A stretch of 64,000 bases of DNA from Gonatopus flavifemur (Eukaryota; Arthropoda; Insecta; Hymenoptera; Dryinidae): the NCBI GenBank assembly GCA_018340375.1, contig JAFFJZ010000010.1:8742001-8806000 (forward strand), given 5' to 3'. The notes beneath the pieces were generated by a model. It did no database searches. It was given only the letters and a program-made list of their open reading frames with translations, and was not told where the DNA came from. Position numbers and translations under genes: made by a program. Within the stretch, counting starts at the first letter, position 1. Each line of letters opens with the position of its first letter. This document shows positions 58,971 to 64,000 of this stretch, piece after piece.

Positions 58971-59791
58971 AATAAATTCTAATATGAGCATAACGTAGGT
59001 TGCCGTTCGAAGCTTTTAAGCATTTTTTTATGATTTTTTTTCTTCAAACCGAATAAACATGGAGAACAATTCAGCGACAATTGTTGTTTTTGTTCTGACA
59101 CAGGGTTTCTGACACACTCGTATAAAACGATAAACGGATAGAGTATGTTGTTATTACAAGTGTCAACGAACGACCTTAACTTTCAATAAAGATCATTCTC
59201 AGAAGCAATCATATTTTTTCATAGCAAGTTGACACGTCAAATCTTCTATAAGCTTTCTTGAAATGGTCTGTAACCACCGACCGATAAAGAACGAGCTATG
59301 AGACCGTACCGGATACGCGTGACGATGCGCGTATATGACGGGCCAGCTTCCGGTCCTTGCTGGAGAATCCTACGCGAAACGCATCTCGATGAGTCTCTCT
59401 GAGCATGGTGTGCGAATAAATACAGCTACGAATATAAAGGAGAATGTAGATGTATGAACTGACGTACTAATATGTATCACACCAGTAAGCGTGTGGTACC
59501 GTACTAACGACAATGGTCAAATCATCTTTGTACATCAGATATTGATAGTGGTCTTGAAATAACAAAAAAACAACTGATGCACACATTCGTCTCTACGAAC
59601 CCACGACATATCGTGATCGATATTTCATTCTTAGACAAGAAAGAAGCAATCGAGAGTGCAGTTCAAATATTTACTCAACTTCCATATTTCTTCATCTCTC
59701 AATTTTCTTTTGGAAAATCTGAATGTATTGAAAAAGTTCCATAACAAAACTTCGGAAGGAGACTGATGGAAGGGAAAATCAATCGAATGTA

Positions 59792-59990
59792 CGGGAAAAA
59801 AAGGAATACTTGCAGCAACTGCTTACGTAGTCGATTTTCGACCGTCTAAGAACAATGGTTACAGCAGGTATTTAGCATTTACCACAAATACCGCATACCC
59901 AACTATCAAGAGGTCTCCCATATTTTCTTTCCTAAATGGTCGAAAATTTACTACGTGAATTATTGCTGAAAGTACTCTTTTTTTTCCCTG
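59792..59990. mobile_element. CGGGAAAAAAAGG hairpin element
   Basis: Flanked by TA on both sides (59790-59791 and 59991-59992). Ends CGGGAAAAAAAGGAATAC and GTACTCTTTTTTTTCCCTG. Inner arms pair TACGTAGTCGATTTTCGACC with GGTCGAAAATTTACTACGT. An open frame on the - strand overlaps it and is not regarded as a gene. Confidence 0.75.
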
Positions 59991-61542
59991 TACAGTATAC
60001 GTTCCACCGTCTGCGATTTGGTAGACATATTCGACGGAAAAATCTGTGTTTGCAAAGATGATCATTAAAATTGCCATTGATCGTATAAGAAAATTCGTAA
60101 ATCAGTTTTCATTGTTCCAGAAAAGTCAGTATGTTTTAGAATTCTACATTTCTCACATCATACAAAGTTCTCAAGATATTTTGAAAAATTCATATCTCGA
60201 AAAACAGAACCCCGGATGCATTAGTCTTTTCGCAAAAATATTAATATCTCTTCCAAGAATAATGTCGCTAAAATATTCATAATCAATTTAGTGCGGTATA
60301 CTTTCCATTTGACAATGATATTATGTAGTGAAGTATTTCAAACAGAGAAAAGATGAAGATAAAATTTAAAAGGAAAAGAAATCAACAATCATCGTCATTG
60401 AATATTTATCCTCTCGACTTACAACTAAAACGGATGTTTTTTTTTCTTGAAATCATTTTTAATGTATTCCATATTATTCTCGCGAGTATCGAGGGAACAA
60501 AAAGAGCCCGTAATGCGCAATGTTGGCTCGTGCGGGGGCAAAAGCCCTTTATACATGTACCATGCAGTTTCTCTCGTGAAAGGTTTTCCCGAAGAATTAA
60601 ATCGATAAGTCTCCCCTTTCCCCGTTATATATATACATATACATAAAACATTCGCAAGAGGGGAATGAGCGCCCTTGCAAATGGTCTGGGCTCGCGCCTG
60701 CAGACACAGACGAGAAGAGATCGCGCTTCTTTTTTTCTCATTCCCTTTCTCTCTCTTTTTTTCCCTCCCTCTTTTCCCCACATATTATTCTCGTACACAC
60801 GCAAGTACAATTCCTATTCTATTCCTATGAATGTCCGCGCGTATACGTATATACTGTTTTGTGACACGTGGTGGTATCACACGTGTCGTTAATAGCGTAC
60901 GATCACCAAGGGATGAACGACTCCACAACAGGAGGAGCCTAATGCACTTTAGGATGCGTGTATGAGTGTCCGTGGGTTTATATATGTACACCCTGTACAA
61001 TGGAACCATCATACAGAACGGATGTCAACAATGCCATTTGAAACCATCCTATAGCCTTTCCTCTCGTCATGCAGTCACTTTCTATCCGCCTGTATTCACA
61101 GATGGAATGTCCATGAAATGAAAAAAACCTTGTACATCGAATTCTTTTCGACTGTATGAAATGAAGAAGCAATATTTTATAGTTGCTATTCTATCGAACG
61201 CTCCGACGAAATAACTGGGAATGCGTGAGCACGGTTTTCATATCACTTTGGATCAGATTTAGAAGTCAAACGAAATTGTGTGAATATCCACAATTTATCA
61301 ATTTGGCCAAGGTTGTCAGATACTTATAAAATGTGAGCACATTTTAATATCTCTTGTTCCAAATATTTCATCCTACATCTGCCACAACACGAAGCATCAG
61401 CATCCAACCTGAATAGCCACTAAGACTGCAAAAGATATTTCTGAAAATCAGACGTGGCATGTTTGATACTTCAAATCAAACACATGACTGTTTAAAATGG
61501 AATCATCAGGATTTTATTTCGCGTCACTGACGTTTGAACATA
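59991..61542. other. Intergenic sequence with a CG-containing stretch
   Basis: About 60480-60900 contains ATCGCG-type words, a TATATATATACATATAC run (60627-60644) and long C/T runs. It could be a promoter or an untranslated exon. A - strand frame of about 118 codons there owes its length to the purine/pyrimidine bias. No conserved reading found. Confidence 0.35.
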
Positions 61543-61791
61543 TCCCTAACAGCACAATGCTGAGCAAATATGCAGGAAATTGTTGAAAACGTACAACAAC
61601 AGTTTGAAGCAATTTGCAGGGACGTTGCGTCGCCAAATGCGCAACAATATGCTGTAAATCTAGGATCTTAGCTTGAGTTGTTATCGTGTTGCTAGGAAAT
61701 TGCTCGGGTTCATGAAACTCTCAATCACATGCGTAACAAATTCCCAGCAACTTTGCGTAAACTTTGCACAGCAACTTTTGTTGCATGGGAT
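61543..61791. mobile_element. Probable CCCTAACAGCACAATG element, TTTGCA/GCAAC theme
   Basis: The left end CCCTAACAGCACAATGCTGA resembles the termini at 48867 and 43312. The interior reiterates CAATTTGCAGG, GTTGCG and GCAACA. The right end is tentatively TTGTTGCATGGG. Borders are approximate. Confidence 0.45.
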
Positions 61792-61884
61792 GTTTGTTTT
61801 CAAGCGAGATGTCAGAAGTTTGATTTATCATATTCAATTTGAGGAGATGGAACATATTGATGCTTTCTAATTATATACTTGATC

Positions 61885-63864
61885 ACCCAATAAACAAGAA
61901 GATATATTACAGATATCTTTAAGATATCTGAATGGATCTTGAGATATCTTAAGATTTTTTCGTAACATTATCTTTAACATACATAGAAGATACATAGAAG
62001 ATTGTGAGATATCTTTTAAGAATCTTTTGCGAGATCGAATTAAGATCATCGTACAGACTCTCATTTTAGACATCTTTGGGATATCTTTGATATATCTTCA
62101 AGATATCTCAAAGTTATCTCCAAGATATGTTCAAGATATTTCAAAGTCATCTCCAAGATACGTTTAAGATCCCTTTAGGATATATTCAAGATGCCGTCAA
62201 CAATAACAATAGAGATATAATATAATTTTCAATTAACATATAAAAAAGATTTTTCTTGAAATTTTACTGTATTTTCTGTTGATTAGTATTTGAGGTAATG
62301 CTTTTCCTGTCTGAGGAATTTTCATTCTTTGAAAGGGATTAGAACCTACCTACTTAACCTATCATCTACCTGAATAACCGGTCTCAACAGTTTGAGCTAA
62401 AGCGCTGATAAAGTTGATGATATAGTGCTTTATTATCACTTAAGGTCATAGCATTATACAACTGGTCAAGTTTTCGTTTCTGTAAAACTCCTCAGAATGT
62501 ATTTCATGGAAAATTCTGGAATTTTTAAGCAATGAAATCCAATATTTCATCTCATGTCGTACAGAATCCAAATTTCAGAAAACAATTCTCTCAAAAATTT
62601 TTGTATGGAAAATATCTCGACTTCGTAACTTTAAGATATCTGGAAGAGATCTTTGAGATCCTGAAGATATCTCAGTTCAGATGTTTTGGAAGACATCTCG
62701 TATCCATCTCGAATTCGGCATCATTATTTCAGTTCTCAAAGTTATCTCAAAGATATCTTTACGATACATCTTGAAGATATCTTTGTGGAGATATGGAATC
62801 ACTGCCCAGTAAACAAGAAGTTAACTTGAGGCATTCTTCAAGATGTCTTCGAGAAATCTACAAGATTATCTACAAGAAATGCAAATAAGAGACTTTCAAG
62901 AATTCTTAAAGACCACCAATGTCCAACCAAATGATGTGTTCAAGATGTCTCGAAGTTGACCTCAAAATGACTTCACGTTGTCGGCTAAGGACATCTATAA
63001 GATATCTTCTGGAGTTCACTTTCAGAGGACTTTCAAATGTCATCTGAACGAGATTTTTTTCAAGTAAATGAATAGAGTTGGCCGTAACATAAATATCACA
63101 TGTGAATTACGAATTTTTCAGCTAAATATTTCGAAATAGTATTCAAATAGCAATAATGTCGATTTTAATAAGTGTATGCAAACGCTGCTACACCATCCAC
63201 GCGTTCCGTTGATTAGACAACTTGAGGTTGTCTTTATTCGATACCTTTTGTTTGTCCAAAAGACATCAATTTGTTGCCTTTTTGAATGTCTTAAAGTTGT
63301 GTACTGAAAAGGGGTCTTCAAGATGTCCTACAGGAAGTGTTCTGAGAATAGTAAACTTCAAGACAACTTCTTTTAAGATGACTTTTCGACATCCCTTGAA
63401 GGGAGGAAAATGATGTGTTCTCAAATCTTTTAAACCGCGCTGTAGAAGGACAGCTTCAAGAGGCATTTGGGAGACCTATATTTACTGGGTATTTACTATG
63501 TTTCGGGTATTTTGCGGAAGATATCTTAATTTCATAATTTCAAGATATCTAAAAGAGATCTTTCAGATGTATCCTGGAAGTATCTCACTTGAGATGTTAT
63601 CAAGACATCTTGTATTAAACTCAAATTTGGCACCTCTTTTTCATTCCCGAAATTTATCTTGAAGATTTCTAAAAGAGATCTTCAAGATGTATCCTGAAGA
63701 TATATCAATTCAGATGTTTCCAAAACATCTTGTATCCATCTCAAATTCAACATCTTAATTTCATTTCTTGAAGTTATCTTTAAGATATTTTTATGACATA
63801 TCTTGAAGATATCTTTGTGAAGATATTTTAAATGTATCTTCGAGACATTTTCTGTTTATTAGGT
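61885..63864. mobile_element. 2-kb AAGATATCTT-themed element block
   Basis: Outer ends ACCCAATAAACAAGAAG and TTTCTGTTTATTAGGT are an inverted match. Inside, AGATATCT and AAGATATCTT occur dozens of times. Three related units of roughly 120-165 bases can be aligned at about 62630-62795, 63529-63655 and 63656-63840. The first is separated from the others by the element at 62805-63489. Confidence 0.7.
62805..63489. mobile_element. CCCAGTAAACAAGAAG element nested in the AGATATCT block
   Basis: Ends CCCAGTAAACAAGAAG and TATATTTACTGGG are inverted. Arms continue with TTGAGGCATTCTTCAAG against CTTCAAGAGGCATTTGG. The interior repeats CAAGATGTCTT-like words. The host unit on its left and the host units on its right are related, which fits an insertion into the block. 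Confidence 0.7.
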
Positions 63865-64000
63865 AGAATCTCGTTTGAGTTCTGTTTCAAAATGGCACAA
63901 TACACATTTTGAATATATTGTTTCTGTTCTTCACTTTCACGCAGACGTAATAGTAATTCGTGGTTATGTTTCTACATACAACTTTCAAACATTGTTGTTT

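Noticed and set aside
59859..60077. - strand frame near the sponge-like gene, considered as its first exon
   Set aside because: Its possible donors give the wrong phase for the exon at 50641-50724, and the stretch lies inside a hairpin element.
60425..60781. - strand open frame of about 118 codons
   Set aside because: Length is explained by purine-rich sequence opposite long C/T runs; lysine/arginine-rich low-complexity start, no family resemblance.
61885..63864. CRISPR-like array
   Set aside because: The repeats are irregular palindromes without constant spacers, in a eukaryotic repeat context.

Overview
This window looks like nuclear DNA of an AT-rich insect, most likely a hymenopteran. 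The clues are GT-AG spliced genes, an insect-type innexin, an insect DOCK-family gene and two mariner transposons. No search could be run, so the species is not named. Gene density is very low, and most of the readable structure is small mobile elements.

Two host genes can be supported. The first is a complete innexin of the inx3 type on the + strand (coding 34394-36929, four coding exons, 390 codons). The second is the 5' part of a DOCK3/4-type (sponge-like) guanine-nucleotide exchange factor on the - strand. Three of its exons are visible (50641-50724, 40356-40549, 39668-39816), with matching splice phases. Its start lies to the right of the last visible exon, and most of the protein must lie to the left. 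If it is encoded off the left edge of the window, inx3 sits inside one of its introns on the opposite strand. The two proteins are not known to share a pathway: inx3 makes gap junctions, and sponge-type DOCK proteins activate small GTPases.

Layout: 1-5.5 kb holds a GGCCCA-rich block, a TATATGG-rich repeat split by a dead mariner copy, and hAT-like termini. 5.5-34 kb is intergenic or intronic, with scattered hairpin elements, a very AT-rich desert (about 23.2-25.2 kb) and a nested pair of inverted-repeat elements (29.3-30.8 kb). 34-37 kb is inx3. 39.7-50.7 kb is the DOCK gene with a 10-kb intron full of hairpin elements. 52.4-53.7 kb is a second mariner with an intact transposase frame. 54-64 kb is again repeat-rich and ends in a 2-kb block built on AGATATCT.

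The most striking feature is the number of short non-autonomous elements made of long inverted repeats. Many share the terminus TA-CACTGAGAAAAA or TA-CACGGAGAAAAA. Others share TACTCTCTAAATCTG, TACCCAGACAGCACAA, CCAGTAAACA or TAGGGGTGTGCGAG. Inside each element one short motif is often repeated in both orientations, and this theme can differ between elements with the same ends. No CRISPR array, rRNA, intact tRNA or viral gene was recognised.
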